Below are positions 1 to 8,342 of a stretch of DNA of 51,454 nucleotides, piece after piece. Source of the DNA: Chloroflexota bacterium (lineage in GTDB: Bacteria > Chloroflexota > Dormibacteria > Dormibacterales > Dormibacteraceae); contig VBEF01000029.1 of assembly GCA_005881275.1 (NCBI GenBank), forward strand, positions 1-51,454, written 5' to 3'. The notes under the pieces were generated by a model. The model saw only the letters and a program-made list of their open reading frames with translations, was not told where the DNA came from and searched no databases. How positions within the stretch are numbered: position 1 is the stretch's first letter; every line of letters begins with the position of its first letter. A program made the translations under genes and the position numbers.

Positions 1-571
1 GGACATGTTCGCGCTGTGCGTCTTCATCCGCTTCCCAATGGGGCATACCGCCGACCACGTCCGCACCCGCCTCGAGCGCAGCCTCCATGAGTTCGTGTGC
101 GCCCGGATCACGCAGGAGACCTTCATGCGGGCAGGCGATTATTCGAACCTCGGCGATGTCGGCGCAGTCAGCCGCCGCCGCCTTGACGCCTTCGAGCGGG
201 ATGAGGCCGCCGATGGTGTCCACGTCCACGTGGGAGCGCAGGCGCGTGGTGCCGAGCCTGACCGAGTCCTCGATCACCGTGCGGGCGCGCGCTCGCACGT
301 CTTCCACCGTGTACCGCCGCTTCCGCTCGTGGATCGCGCCGATGGCGCCGGCAAGCGTGCCGTCGTGCTCGCGCAGCTCGTCGCGGATCAGAACCTTGTC
401 CAGGTGCACGTGGCCGTCGACGAAGCCAGGCAGGACGAGCTTGCCCGAGCAGTCGAGGCGGTCATTCAGGCCATCGGCTGCGCCGGCTCCGAGCCTTGCG
501 ATCCGGTCCCCGTCGATGACGACGTCCGCGATCGCGCCTGTGGGCAGGCGCGCATCTTGCAAAGCCCACAT
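1..571 (-). CDS. Cytosine deaminase-like amidohydrolase (CodA/AtzC family), 3' end outside window
   Basis: Reading the minus strand from the ATG at 571-569 gives about 190 uninterrupted residues running off the left edge, so only the N-terminal half of a roughly 400-residue protein is seen. After a short beta-sandwich segment comes the amidohydrolase metal motif HVHLDK (H54, H56), then a segment close to E. coli cytosine deaminase (RSHVDVD, PHEGLL, GADVVGGMPHWE). Family members are TIM-barrel metal enzymes that deaminate cytosine or, in AtzC, N-isopropylammelide. The HxHxDK form occurs in AtzC-type members, so substrate cannot be fixed from this half. It is divergent from a UraA-type permease with 69 bp between them, and conversion of cytosine to uracil would feed the pathway encoded to the right. 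Family call firm; cytosine as substrate is inference. Confidence 0.8.
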   Translation of the reverse strand, partial: MWALQDARLPTGAIADVVIDGDRIARLGAGAADGLNDRLDCSGKLVLPGFVDGHVHLDKVLIRDELREHDGTLAGAIGAIHERKRRYTVEDVRARARTVIEDSVRLGTTRLRSHVDVDTIGGLIPLEGVKAAAADCADIAEVRIIACPHEGLLRDPGAHELMEAALEAGADVVGGMPHWEADEDAQREHV

Positions 572-640
572 GGGCGGCTACCATAACGCCGGGCCCGAGT
601 CGCTGAGGTGGGGGCCGGGTGCCGCTTGGAGGGAGAAGCC
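572..640. promoter_or_regulatory. Divergent intergenic region between deaminase and permease operon
   Basis: These 69 bp separate the starts of two divergent genes and must hold the leader of the permease operon and probably promoters for both directions. A strong purine-rich ribosome site (GGAGGGAGAAG, 628-638) lies just before the permease ATG at 641. I see no convincing -35/-10 pair or operator palindrome. Confidence 0.4.
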
Positions 641-1963
641 ATGGCGGTGGCAACTGGGAAGCGCGAGCGCGACGTCGTCTATCCCGAGGATCGGCTTCCG
701 TGGCCGCAGACCATCCTCATGGGCCTGCAGCACGTCATGGCCATGTTCGGCGCCACCGTTCTGGTTCCGCTCATCCTCGGCTTCAATCCCAATACGGTGA
801 TCTTCTTCAGTGGCGTCGCGACCCTGATCTTCCTTTTCGTCACCGGGTTCAAGGTCCCCAGCTATCTAGGCTCCAGCTTCTCGTTCATAGGTTCGGTCCT
901 GGCGGTGCAGGGGACGCAAAACCCCAACCATGGCCTGGCTTACGCAGGCATCGTGATGGCCGGAGTCATCTACCTGATCATCGGAGCGATCGTCCACTTC
1001 GTCGGCGTGAACCCGATCCGATACCTGCTGCCGCCGGTGGTCACCGGCACAGTCGTGGCGGTCATCGGTCTCGCGCTTGCGAGCGCCGCCACCGGCAACT
1101 ACGCGGGCGAACCATTCACCGCAACGGTCACGCTGCTCGCCGCGGTCGCCGCGGCGGTCTACCTCCGGGGCTTTCCACGCTTGCTGCCGGTTTTGATCGG
1201 CATCGTGGTGGGCTACGTCGTTTCCGCCTTCTATCCGCCCTGCGCGGACGCCAAGTCCGCCTGCCACATCGACTTCAATGCCATCGGGCAGGCCTCGCTT
1301 GTCGGTGTGCCGTCGTTCAGCTTTCCTGACTTCAGCCAGTTCGGCACAACGCTCAGCCTGTTCTTCTTCATCCCGGTCATCCTGGTCGCCGAGAACGCCG
1401 GCCATGTGTACGCGATCAGCGGCATCATGAAGCGTGATCTGAGCCACATGCTCGGGCGCACGTTCATTGGCGACGGGCTCGGGACCACAATCAGCGGACT
1501 GCTGGGTGGAACAGGCGAGACGACCTATGCGGAGAACATCGGCGTGATGGGCATCACGCGTGTCTTCTCCATCATGGTTTTCGTGGTTGCGGCTGTGACC
1601 GCGATCCTGCTGGGTTTCATCCCCATCTTCGGCGCCCTCGTACGCAGCATCCCGGTGAGCGTGCAGGGCGGGATCGAGATGTACCTCTTCGGCCTCATCG
1701 CTGTGATCGGCGGCAAGATCTGGGTCGACGCGAAGGTGGATTTCTCGAAGCGCGCGAATCTCGCCGTGGCGGCGATTCCGCTCATCATCGCGGCCGGCAT
1801 TCCCGCCACCCAGGCCATCCCGATTCACCTCGGCGGGCTGACCCTGACCTTCAACAACCTGGGTCTCGGCGCGCTGAGCGCCATCGTCCTGTACCAGCTC
1901 CTGCGTCCCGGCCACGTGCGCGACACGGAGGCGGAACCGGCGGAGATCGTGGCCACGGAGTAG
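641..1963 (+). CDS. NCS2 family nucleobase permease, UraA-type (uracil uptake)
   Basis: A 440-residue polytopic protein of the NCS2 (nucleobase-cation symporter 2) family. An opening QHVMAMFGATVLVPLI segment is followed by the two functional segments of E. coli UraA: AENAGH in the TM8 region and GETTYAENIGVMGITRV in the TM10 region. UraA has the near-identical NTTYGENIGVMAITRV, and the Glu in each is known to contact uracil in UraA. Purine (xanthine/urate) NCS2 members differ at this second motif, so uracil or a related pyrimidine is the best substrate guess. The ATG at 641 is preferred over an upstream in-frame GTG at 608 because of the adjacent GGAGGGAGAAG ribosome site. First gene of a seven-gene rightward operon ending at 8342. 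Confidence 0.9.
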   Translation: MAVATGKRERDVVYPEDRLPWPQTILMGLQHVMAMFGATVLVPLILGFNPNTVIFFSGVATLIFLFVTGFKVPSYLGSSFSFIGSVLAVQGTQNPNHGLAYAGIVMAGVIYLIIGAIVHFVGVNPIRYLLPPVVTGTVVAVIGLALASAATGNYAGEPFTATVTLLAAVAAAVYLRGFPRLLPVLIGIVVGYVVSAFYPPCADAKSACHIDFNAIGQASLVGVPSFSFPDFSQFGTTLSLFFFIPVILVAENAGHVYAISGIMKRDLSHMLGRTFIGDGLGTTISGLLGGTGETTYAENIGVMGITRVFSIMVFVVAAVTAILLGFIPIFGALVRSIPVSVQGGIEMYLFGLIAVIGGKIWVDAKVDFSKRANLAVAAIPLIIAAGIPATQAIPIHLGGLTLTFNNLGLGALSAIVLYQLLRPGHVRDTEAEPAEIVATE

Positions 1964-1992
1964 GACCCCCGCCGTGGTAGAACAGAGTTGAA

Positions 1993-2565
1993 TTGAACCC
2001 CGCGCTGCTGACGCTACCGGCCGCGTTTGGCCTCGCCGGCGCGAGCGGCCTCAACGCGACCCTGCCGCTCCTCATCGTGAGCCTCCTCGCGCGGCTGGGC
2101 CTCGTCCACCTTGCGTCTCCCTACGACGCCCTGGCTTCAGACATCGCCTTCTACGGGCTGATCGTCCTGGCCGTGGTCGAGTTCGCGATCGACAAGATCC
2201 CGGCGCTCGACTCGGTCGGGCACGCCGTCATGCTGCCGGTGGCCGCAGCCTCCGGCGCGATCCTGTTCGCCTCCCAGACAGGGACCATCACCGGCGTGCA
2301 CCCGGGCCTCGCCGTGCTTGTCAGCGTGCTGGCGGGCGCCGGGGTCTCGTCGACGGTGCACGTCGCGCGCGCGACCGTCCGGCCGGTCGCGAACGTCGTC
2401 CTGATGGGCCCGCCGCTCTCGTTTCTGGAGGACACCGCCTCGGCGGCGCTCGCACTGGCGGGTTCGCTCGCCCCTATCCTCGTCCCGTTCCTGCTCGCGC
2501 TGATCGCGCTCGGCGCGGTCGTGCTGTGGCAGCGCCGCACGCCCTCCATGACCGGCGCGCGCTGA
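1993..2565 (+). CDS. DUF4126-like multi-pass membrane protein
   Basis: About 190 residues, almost entirely hydrophobic with several Gly/Ala-rich membrane helices, resembling the uncharacterised DUF4126 family. The reading frame opens with TTG at 1993, since no ATG or GTG precedes the conserved N-terminal helix (NPALLTLPAAFGLAGASGLNA); its ribosome site is weak. It sits 29 bp after the permease and 18 bp before the malonyl-CoA synthetase gene, so it is very likely cotranscribed with the pyrimidine genes. No catalytic motif is visible. A role in transport or in anchoring a pathway enzyme is possible but unsupported. Confidence 0.7.
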   Translation: MNPALLTLPAAFGLAGASGLNATLPLLIVSLLARLGLVHLASPYDALASDIAFYGLIVLAVVEFAIDKIPALDSVGHAVMLPVAAASGAILFASQTGTITGVHPGLAVLVSVLAGAGVSSTVHVARATVRPVANVVLMGPPLSFLEDTASAALALAGSLAPILVPFLLALIALGAVVLWQRRTPSMTGAR

Positions 2566-2583
2566 TCGGTCATTCTTTGCCGC

Positions 2584-4032
2584 GTGACCGAGAGCATCGA
2601 GGTGCTCCGCCGGCGGTTGCGCTTCGGCACGCTGCCTGAGGCGCTGCTCCAGCCGGGCCGCGACGTCGTCCTTCGCGCCGGCGATCGATCCATCACCCGC
2701 GATGAGCTTCGCGAGCGGGCGGGTGAGGTCGCCGGCGGGCTGCATGATCTGGGGCTGAGTCCCGGCGACCGCGTCGCGCTGTTCGCGGCCAACTCGCTCG
2801 ACTGGGTCACGGCCTACCTCGGCGCTCAGCGCGCGGGCGCTTGCGTCGTGCTGATGAATCCCGACTACCACTCCGCCGAGGCCGAGCACATCCTTCGCGA
2901 CTCGGAGCCTGCGTTGGTCATCGCGGACAAGGCGCGGGCGGCGGTTGTCGAACCGCTCGGAGCGCGGGTTGTCCTGCTCCAGGACTTGCCACGTGCGGCT
3001 GAGCCGGCCATGCCGGCGCTCACGCCCGAGAGTCCGGCCGCGATCCTCTACACGTCCGGGACGACCGGCCGGCCCAAGGGCGCGCTGCTCGACCATGGCA
3101 ACTTCCTCGCTCAGGGTCGCGGCGCGATCGAGGTCTGGCGGTGGACGTCGAGCGACGTCCTCGTCCATGCGCTGCCGCTCTTTCATCTGCACGGTCTTGG
3201 CATGGGCCTCCACGGCACCTTGCTCAGCGGCGCCAGCGCGATCCTGGTTCCGTTCACCCCAGCCGGCGTGGTCACCGAGTTGAAATCGGGTGGCACGATG
3301 TTCTTCGGCGTGCCGTCGATGTACCAACGGCTTTGCGACTGGCTCGACGAGAATCCGACCGACCTCTCCCACGTGCGGGTCTTCGTGTGCGGGTCGGCGC
3401 CGCTGCCGCCTGCGCTCTTTGAGCGATGCGAGCGGTTGCTAGGCCAGCCGCCCGTCGAGCGCTACGGCATCACCGAGGGCGGAATCGTGGTGACGAATCC
3501 TTACCAAGGCCCGCGTCAGCCGGGCCGCGTCGGCTATCCGTTTCCCGGTGTCGAGGTGAAGCTCGGCGAGCTCGACGAGGTGCTCCTCAAGGGCGGCCAG
3601 GTTTTCACCGGCTACTGGCGCAACCCACAGGCTACCAACGAGGCCTTCACCTCCGATGGATTCTTCCGCACCGGTGACGTGGGCGAGATCGGCGGGGACG
3701 GCACGCTTGCGATCCGCGGGCGGATCAAAGAGCTGATCATCACCGGCGGCTTCAACGTCTACCCGCGCGAGGTCGAGCTCGTTCTCGAATCGCATCCAGC
3801 CGTGCAGGAGGTCGCGGTCGCGGGCGTGCCGAGCGAGAAGTGGGGTGAGGAGGTCACCGCGTACGTCGTGCCCTCCGGAACGGAGCCGCTGGTCGAGAGC
3901 GCGCTCATCGCCTTCGCCCACGAGCGTCTCGCGGCCTATAAGTGTCCGAAGCGCGTGATCACGATGGACAGGCTGCCGCGCAACGCGATGGGCAAGGTGC
4001 AGCGTTCGGTCCTGGCATCGCAGCGAACATGA
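2584..4032 (+). CDS. matB: Acyl-CoA synthetase of malonyl-CoA synthetase (MatB) type
   Basis: A 482-residue ANL-superfamily ligase. Visible motifs are the AMP-binding P-loop YTSGTTGRPKGALL (about 155-168), HALPLFHLHGL, the adenine motif YGITEGG, TGDVG, the hinge GRIKELIITGGFNVYPREVE, and the C-terminal catalytic Lys in NAMGKVQR. Within the superfamily it most resembles MatB, with the paired segments FFGVPSMYQRL and VFVCGSAPLP, SNPYDG-like TNPYQGPRQPGRVGYPFPGV and the HALP-HLHG block. MatB makes malonyl-CoA from malonate, ATP and CoA. Malonate is the carbon product of ureidomalonate hydrolysis, so the gene fits the last step of oxidative uracil breakdown. It starts with GTG at 2584, and its stop overlaps the next start (ATGA at 4029-4032). 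Specificity for malonate rather than methylmalonate or another acid is inferred from motif similarity and context. Confidence 0.85.
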   Translation: MTESIEVLRRRLRFGTLPEALLQPGRDVVLRAGDRSITRDELRERAGEVAGGLHDLGLSPGDRVALFAANSLDWVTAYLGAQRAGACVVLMNPDYHSAEAEHILRDSEPALVIADKARAAVVEPLGARVVLLQDLPRAAEPAMPALTPESPAAILYTSGTTGRPKGALLDHGNFLAQGRGAIEVWRWTSSDVLVHALPLFHLHGLGMGLHGTLLSGASAILVPFTPAGVVTELKSGGTMFFGVPSMYQRLCDWLDENPTDLSHVRVFVCGSAPLPPALFERCERLLGQPPVERYGITEGGIVVTNPYQGPRQPGRVGYPFPGVEVKLGELDEVLLKGGQVFTGYWRNPQATNEAFTSDGFFRTGDVGEIGGDGTLAIRGRIKELIITGGFNVYPREVELVLESHPAVQEVAVAGVPSEKWGEEVTAYVVPSGTEPLVESALIAFAHERLAAYKCPKRVITMDRLPRNAMGKVQRSVLASQRT

Positions 4033-4811
4033 GGTTTCTCGACCTCACCCAGGACTTCTCGCTGCATACGCCGGCTTTCGCCGGCTACCCGGGTCCGGCG
4101 ATCCGCTGGATCAAGCACCTCGCCTTCGATCGTGCCGGCGGCCAGGAGATCACGATGACGCTCCATGTCAGCACACACCTGGACGCGCCGGCGCATTTCA
4201 TGACCGGCGGCAAGTTCATCGGCGACCTGCCGCTCGACTTCCTCATAGGCCCCGCATGCGTGGTCGACCTCGAGCGGCTTGGCATCGGCGACTACGACGT
4301 GTACGGTCCCGAGCACTTCGAGCGTTGGGAGAAAGCCACCGGGCTGAAGATCGAGCGCGGCGACATCCTGGTCATCCGCACCGGCTACCACCGCTACTAC
4401 CCCGAGAACTGGACCGACCGCTCGCATGTCGATGAGACGCGTTACTTCATCCGGCATCCGGGACCGGCGCGCGAGTTCGCCGAATGGGTGCTCAAGCGCG
4501 GCGTGCGGTGGATCGCGGTGGACGCTGGAAGCGCCGACCATCCGATGAACACGGTGATCCGGCGCATCCGCGCTGACGAGGCGGAGGAAGCGGAGGTGAA
4601 GCTCGGCCGCAGCCTCGACCAGATCTTTCCCAAGGCCGACTACCAGATCATGCACACGCTGCTGTTCCCGCACGACGTGGTACACATCGAGAACCTCGGC
4701 GGGCAGCTCGACGAGGTGCTCGACCGCAAGATCCGGTTCGGTTGTTTTCCGTGGCGATTCCAGGGCGGCGAGGCCGCGCTGTGCCGCGCGGTCGCGATCC
4801 TCGACGAGTGA
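4029..4811 (+). CDS. Cyclase-family metal-dependent hydrolase (kynurenine formamidase/isatin hydrolase-like)
   Basis: A 260-residue member of the putative cyclase family (Pfam Cyclase, PF04199), whose characterised members are Mn- or Zn-dependent hydrolases of amide bonds such as kynurenine formamidase and isatin hydrolase. The signature HVSTHLDAPAHF (H46, H50, D52, H56) supplies the metal ligands; DAGSADHP follows in the middle, and HTLLFPHDVVHIENL near the C terminus is the usual conserved end block. The ATG at 4029 overlaps the matB stop. It is followed directly by the molybdenum hydroxylase genes through a GTGA overlap. In this operon it could cleave a ureido or amide bond of a pyrimidine breakdown product, making it a second candidate for ureidomalonate hydrolysis. 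The substrate is unknown. Confidence 0.8.
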   Translation: MRFLDLTQDFSLHTPAFAGYPGPAIRWIKHLAFDRAGGQEITMTLHVSTHLDAPAHFMTGGKFIGDLPLDFLIGPACVVDLERLGIGDYDVYGPEHFERWEKATGLKIERGDILVIRTGYHRYYPENWTDRSHVDETRYFIRHPGPAREFAEWVLKRGVRWIAVDAGSADHPMNTVIRRIRADEAEEAEVKLGRSLDQIFPKADYQIMHTLLFPHDVVHIENLGGQLDEVLDRKIRFGCFPWRFQGGEAALCRAVAILDE

Positions 4812-5560
4812 AGCCGCCTCCCTTCGAGTACCACGCGCCCACGACGCTGGATGAGGCCTGCTCCTTGCTGGCCTCACTCGAGGAGGCGAAGGTTTTGGCA
4901 GGTGGCCAGTCGCTCATCCCGCTGCTCAACTTCCGCCTGGCGAGGCCTCGTCACCTGCTGGACATCAACCGGGTCGCCGGTCTCGATCGGATCTACGAGC
5001 GCGATGGCGGAATCGCCGTCGAAGCGCTCGGGCGCCAGGCGGCTGTTGAGGACTCCGACCTCGTGGCGCGCGTCTGCCCGCTGCTCGGCGAGGCGGTGCG
5101 CCTGGTCGCGCACCGCGTCATCCGCAACAGGGGAACCGTATGCGGCAGCCTCGCCCACGCCGACCCCGCATCCGAGCTGCCCGCCGTGCTGCTCGCGCTT
5201 GGCGGTCACGTCATCGCCCAATCGGCCCGCGGCAAGCGCACGATCGCCGCCGATCAGCTGTTCCGGGGCGTTTTCGAGACGGCGCTGGAGACGGACGAGA
5301 TGGTCGTTGAAGCCTGGTTTCCGGCATCTCCACAGCCGTTCGCGATCCTGGAAGAGTCGCGCCGCCATGGCGATTTCGCGCTTGCCGGGGTCGTGAGGGC
5401 GGACACCAGGCTCGCTCTGTTCGGCGTCGGGTCAACTCCCGTGCTGGCTGACCGGAGTGACGCAACGCGCGGCCTGCAGCCGAGCGGCGACCTGGAGGCG
5501 ACGCCGGACTTCCGGCTCCACCTCGTGCGCGTCCTGACCGAGAAGGCGTTCGCCGCGTGA
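4808..5560 (+). CDS. FAD-binding medium subunit of a xanthine dehydrogenase-family molybdenum hydroxylase
   Basis: A 250-residue CoxM/XdhB-like subunit that carries electrons from the iron-sulfur subunit through FAD to an acceptor. FAD-binding signatures are LAGGQSLIPLLNFRLARP and RNRGTVCGSLAHADPASELP, the latter the CoxM-type version of TIGGNLAHADP. A CO_deh_flav_C-like end is present but short; typical homologues are about 280-290 residues. The GTG start at 4808 overlaps the previous stop (GTGA) and places the protein start just before the conserved FEYHAPTTLDEA; an upstream in-frame ATG at 4742 would lie inside the cyclase gene and give an unrelated leader. It forms an operon with the small and large subunits downstream. 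Confidence 0.88.
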   Translation: MKPPPFEYHAPTTLDEACSLLASLEEAKVLAGGQSLIPLLNFRLARPRHLLDINRVAGLDRIYERDGGIAVEALGRQAAVEDSDLVARVCPLLGEAVRLVAHRVIRNRGTVCGSLAHADPASELPAVLLALGGHVIAQSARGKRTIAADQLFRGVFETALETDEMVVEAWFPASPQPFAILEESRRHGDFALAGVVRADTRLALFGVGSTPVLADRSDATRGLQPSGDLEATPDFRLHLVRVLTEKAFAA

Positions 5561-6009
5561 AGGTGAATGAGGTGGAATATCCGGCGCCGGCCGATGCCCG
5601 GCGTCTGCTCTCCGACCACCTGCGACACGACCTGGGCCTCACCGGCACCCACGTCGGCTGCGAGCACGGAGTCTGCGGCTGCTGCACGGTGCTGCTGGAT
5701 GGGAATCCGGTGCGTTCGTGCCTGATGCTCGCGGTGCAGGCCGAGGGCCACGAGCTCACGACGGTCGAGGGGCTCGCGCGCAGCGGCGCGCCGCTCCACC
5801 CGGTGCAGCAGGCATTTCATGAAACCCACGGCCTGCAGTGCGGCTTCTGCACGCCGGGATTCGTGATGTCCGTCGTCGGGCTGCTGGCGCAGCATCCCCA
5901 ACCAACCGCGCAGCAGATCGAAGAAGGCATCGCCGGCAACCTGTGCCGCTGCACCGGCTATGCATCAATCCGGCGCGCGGTGACCCGCGCGGTGGAATTG
6001 TCGAAATGA
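5557..6009 (+). CDS. [2Fe-2S] small subunit of the molybdenum hydroxylase
   Basis: A 150-residue CoxS/XdhC-type protein with two [2Fe-2S] clusters. The plant-ferredoxin-like N-terminal cluster uses GCEHGVCGCCTVLLDG plus a later Cys in VRSC. The C-terminal cluster uses QCGFCTPGF and NLCRCTGY. Length and Cys spacing match the family. The GTG start overlaps the medium-subunit stop, and its own stop TGA (6007-6009) overlaps the large-subunit ATG. It passes electrons from the molybdenum centre to FAD. Confidence 0.93.
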   Translation: MKVNEVEYPAPADARRLLSDHLRHDLGLTGTHVGCEHGVCGCCTVLLDGNPVRSCLMLAVQAEGHELTTVEGLARSGAPLHPVQQAFHETHGLQCGFCTPGFVMSVVGLLAQHPQPTAQQIEEGIAGNLCRCTGYASIRRAVTRAVELSK

Positions 6010-8342
6010 CGACCCGCTGGTTCGGCGCGCCGGTGCAGCGCGTCGAGGACGACCGCCTGCTGCGCGGGCGCGGGCGCTTCACTGACGATATCGGTGAAGG
6101 CGCTCTCGAATGCTGCTTCGTTCGGTCGCCGCACGCGCACGCCCGGATCACGTCGATCGATGTGAACGAGGCGCGAGCGATGCCCGGCGTGGCTGCCGTC
6201 TACACGGCGGCCGACCTGCCTTTCGGTGGCCTCGACCTTCCACTTCTAATCCCGCATCCCAACCTGACCCACGGCCGCACGCAGCGGTGTCTGGCTTCAG
6301 AGATCGTGCGATACGCGGGCGAGGCGGTTGCATTCATCGTCGCGGAAAGCAGATACCTCGCCGAAGACGCAGCGGACCTGGTGCAGGTGGAATACGAGCC
6401 GCTGCCGGTGGTCATCACACCGGAAGCCGCCGCTCGCGCCGAGCACCTCGTGCACGACGACGTGCCGGGCAACGTCGCCGCGGAGATGGTGCAAGAGGTC
6501 GGAGACGTCGACGAAGCGCTGGCCGAGGCCCCTCACCGCAAGCGGTTGCGCTATCGATATGAGCGCGGGGCGGCCAGCCCGATGGAAGGGCGCGCGGTTT
6601 GGGCGAGCTGGTCGGACGCCGACCGCAAGCTGACCGTCTACGACTCGACTCAGTCGCCGACGTCGATTCGGGGCGGCCTGGCGGTGCTCTTCGGACTGCC
6701 TGAGTCGAACGTCGAGGTGATCGCTCCCGACGTCGGTGGAGGCTTCGGGCCGAAGATCATGCTTTTCTACCCCGACGAGCTGCTGGTGCCGTACGCCGCG
6801 ATGCAGCTCGGCCGTCCCGTGAAGTGGACCGAAGACAGGCAAGAACACTTCACCGCGGTCAACCAGGAACGCGGACAGGTGCACGAGGTCGAGGTGGGCT
6901 TCGACGATGAAGGCCGTGTGCTCGCGCTGGACGACGACTTTATCCACGACGGAGGCGCGTACACACCGTACGGGATCATCCTTCCGATCATCACCGCGGC
7001 CCAGGTGCCTGGGCCGTATCGGATCGCAAACTATCGGGTCCGGTTTCGCGACCTGTACACGAACGCGACGCCCACCTCGCCCTACCGCGGCGCGGGGCGG
7101 CCGCATGCATGCTTTGTGATGGAGCGCACTCTCGACGCAATCGCGTCTGAGCTGGGCATTGATCGCATCGAGGTCCGGCGGCGCAACCTGATAAAGCAGG
7201 ATCAGTTTCCGTACGACGTCGGTGTCGCGTGGCAGGACGGCAACGCCGTCGTTTACGACAGCGGCGACTACCCGGCGCTGCTCGAGCGGGCGGTCGCCAT
7301 GCTGGGACCGAAACCGAACGGCGACAACATCGGCATGGGCATCGGCGTCTACGTCGAAGGCACCGGGGTCGGCCCGTATGAAGGCGCTCACGTCCAGGTC
7401 CTTGTCTCGGGCAAGGTCGTGGCGGCGACCGGGATCCCAAGCCAGGGCCAGGCCCACGCAACGGTGTGGGCTCAGGTCGTCGCCGACGAGCTTGGAGTGG
7501 ATGTCAAGGACGTTGAGATCACGAGCGGCGATACACGCCGTTTTCCCTGGGGCGTGGGCACCTTCGCGTCGCGCGGCGCGGTCACCGCGGGCAACGCGAT
7601 GCACGTCGCGGCGCGCATGGTGGCCGGTAAGGCGAAGCAGATTGCGGCCGATCACCTCGAGGCGAATCCCGCGGACCTCGAGCTGGCAGGCGGCCGGGTG
7701 CGGGTGAAGGGCTCGCCAGATCGCGGCATTCCGCTGGCGGCGGTCGCCGTGCTTTCGAACCCGATGCGCTACGCCTTCGGGGGCGGCACCGAGGCGGCGA
7801 CGCAGTTCGCTTCCAAAGCCCGTCCCGGTCCGCCGCTGCACGAAGGCGAGCAGCCGGGTCTCGAGGCGACCGGCTACTACAGCCCGCCGGGTTCTACGTG
7901 GGCGTCAGGATGCCATGCGGCTTACGTGCGGGTCGACCCGAAAACGTTTCGACTCGAGATACTCAAATACGTCGTAGTGCATGACTGCGGCCGCGTAATC
8001 AATCCGCTCGTCCTGCAGGGTCAGATCGAAGGGGGCGTCGCGCAGGGCATCGGCGGTGCGTTCTACGAGCGGCTTGCCTACGACTCGGACGGCCAGCTGC
8101 GCAACGCGTCCTTCATGGAGTTCCTCATCCCTTACGCGACCGAGATCCCGCCGATCGAGATCGACCACATCGAAACGCCCTCGCCGCTGAACCCGCTGGG
8201 GGTGAAGGGGGCGGGGGAGGCGGGCGTGATCCCTGTCGGTGCGGTGATCGGGTCGGCAATCGCGGACGCACTCGGTGTGCCGGTCGCCGAGATGCCCCTC
8301 TCGCCGTTGAAGCTCTACGAGCTCGCTACGAGTCGGCCCTGA
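6006..8342 (+). CDS. Molybdopterin-binding large subunit, candidate uracil/thymine dehydrogenase
   Basis: A 778-residue XDH/aldehyde-oxidase-family catalytic subunit. The ATG at 6006 (RWFGAPVQRVEDDRLLRGRG) is chosen over an upstream ATG at 5838 that lies inside the small-subunit gene. Motifs include DVGGGFGPK (about 242), the active-site loop SPYRGAGRP (about 358-366) and GVKGAGEAGV near residue 732 with the catalytic Glu. The loop lacks the Cys of the CO dehydrogenase motif (AYxCSFR), so it is not a CO dehydrogenase. Family members hydroxylate a ring carbon next to nitrogen, which is the chemistry needed to turn uracil into barbiturate. The UraA-type permease, barbiturase-like gene and matB around it make uracil or thymine the leading substrate; xanthine or another N-heterocycle remains possible. 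Its 3' end overlaps the convergent barbiturase-like gene by 17 bp. Confidence 0.88.
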   Translation: MTTRWFGAPVQRVEDDRLLRGRGRFTDDIGEGALECCFVRSPHAHARITSIDVNEARAMPGVAAVYTAADLPFGGLDLPLLIPHPNLTHGRTQRCLASEIVRYAGEAVAFIVAESRYLAEDAADLVQVEYEPLPVVITPEAAARAEHLVHDDVPGNVAAEMVQEVGDVDEALAEAPHRKRLRYRYERGAASPMEGRAVWASWSDADRKLTVYDSTQSPTSIRGGLAVLFGLPESNVEVIAPDVGGGFGPKIMLFYPDELLVPYAAMQLGRPVKWTEDRQEHFTAVNQERGQVHEVEVGFDDEGRVLALDDDFIHDGGAYTPYGIILPIITAAQVPGPYRIANYRVRFRDLYTNATPTSPYRGAGRPHACFVMERTLDAIASELGIDRIEVRRRNLIKQDQFPYDVGVAWQDGNAVVYDSGDYPALLERAVAMLGPKPNGDNIGMGIGVYVEGTGVGPYEGAHVQVLVSGKVVAATGIPSQGQAHATVWAQVVADELGVDVKDVEITSGDTRRFPWGVGTFASRGAVTAGNAMHVAARMVAGKAKQIAADHLEANPADLELAGGRVRVKGSPDRGIPLAAVAVLSNPMRYAFGGGTEAATQFASKARPGPPLHEGEQPGLEATGYYSPPGSTWASGCHAAYVRVDPKTFRLEILKYVVVHDCGRVINPLVLQGQIEGGVAQGIGGAFYERLAYDSDGQLRNASFMEFLIPYATEIPPIEIDHIETPSPLNPLGVKGAGEAGVIPVGAVIGSAIADALGVPVAEMPLSPLKLYELATSRP

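Noticed and set aside
2137-3372. Long antisense frame over the DUF4126 and matB genes
   Set aside because: Arg/Glu/His-rich composition with no motif; the opposite strand carries clear ligase motifs. A shadow of GC-rich coding DNA.
6297-7841. Long antisense frame over the molybdenum subunit
   Set aside because: No family features; sense strand has the complete XDH-family motif set.
4808-8342. Aerobic CO dehydrogenase (coxMSL)
   Set aside because: Gene order is similar, but the large subunit has SPYRGAGRP, lacking the Cys of the AYxCSFR loop.
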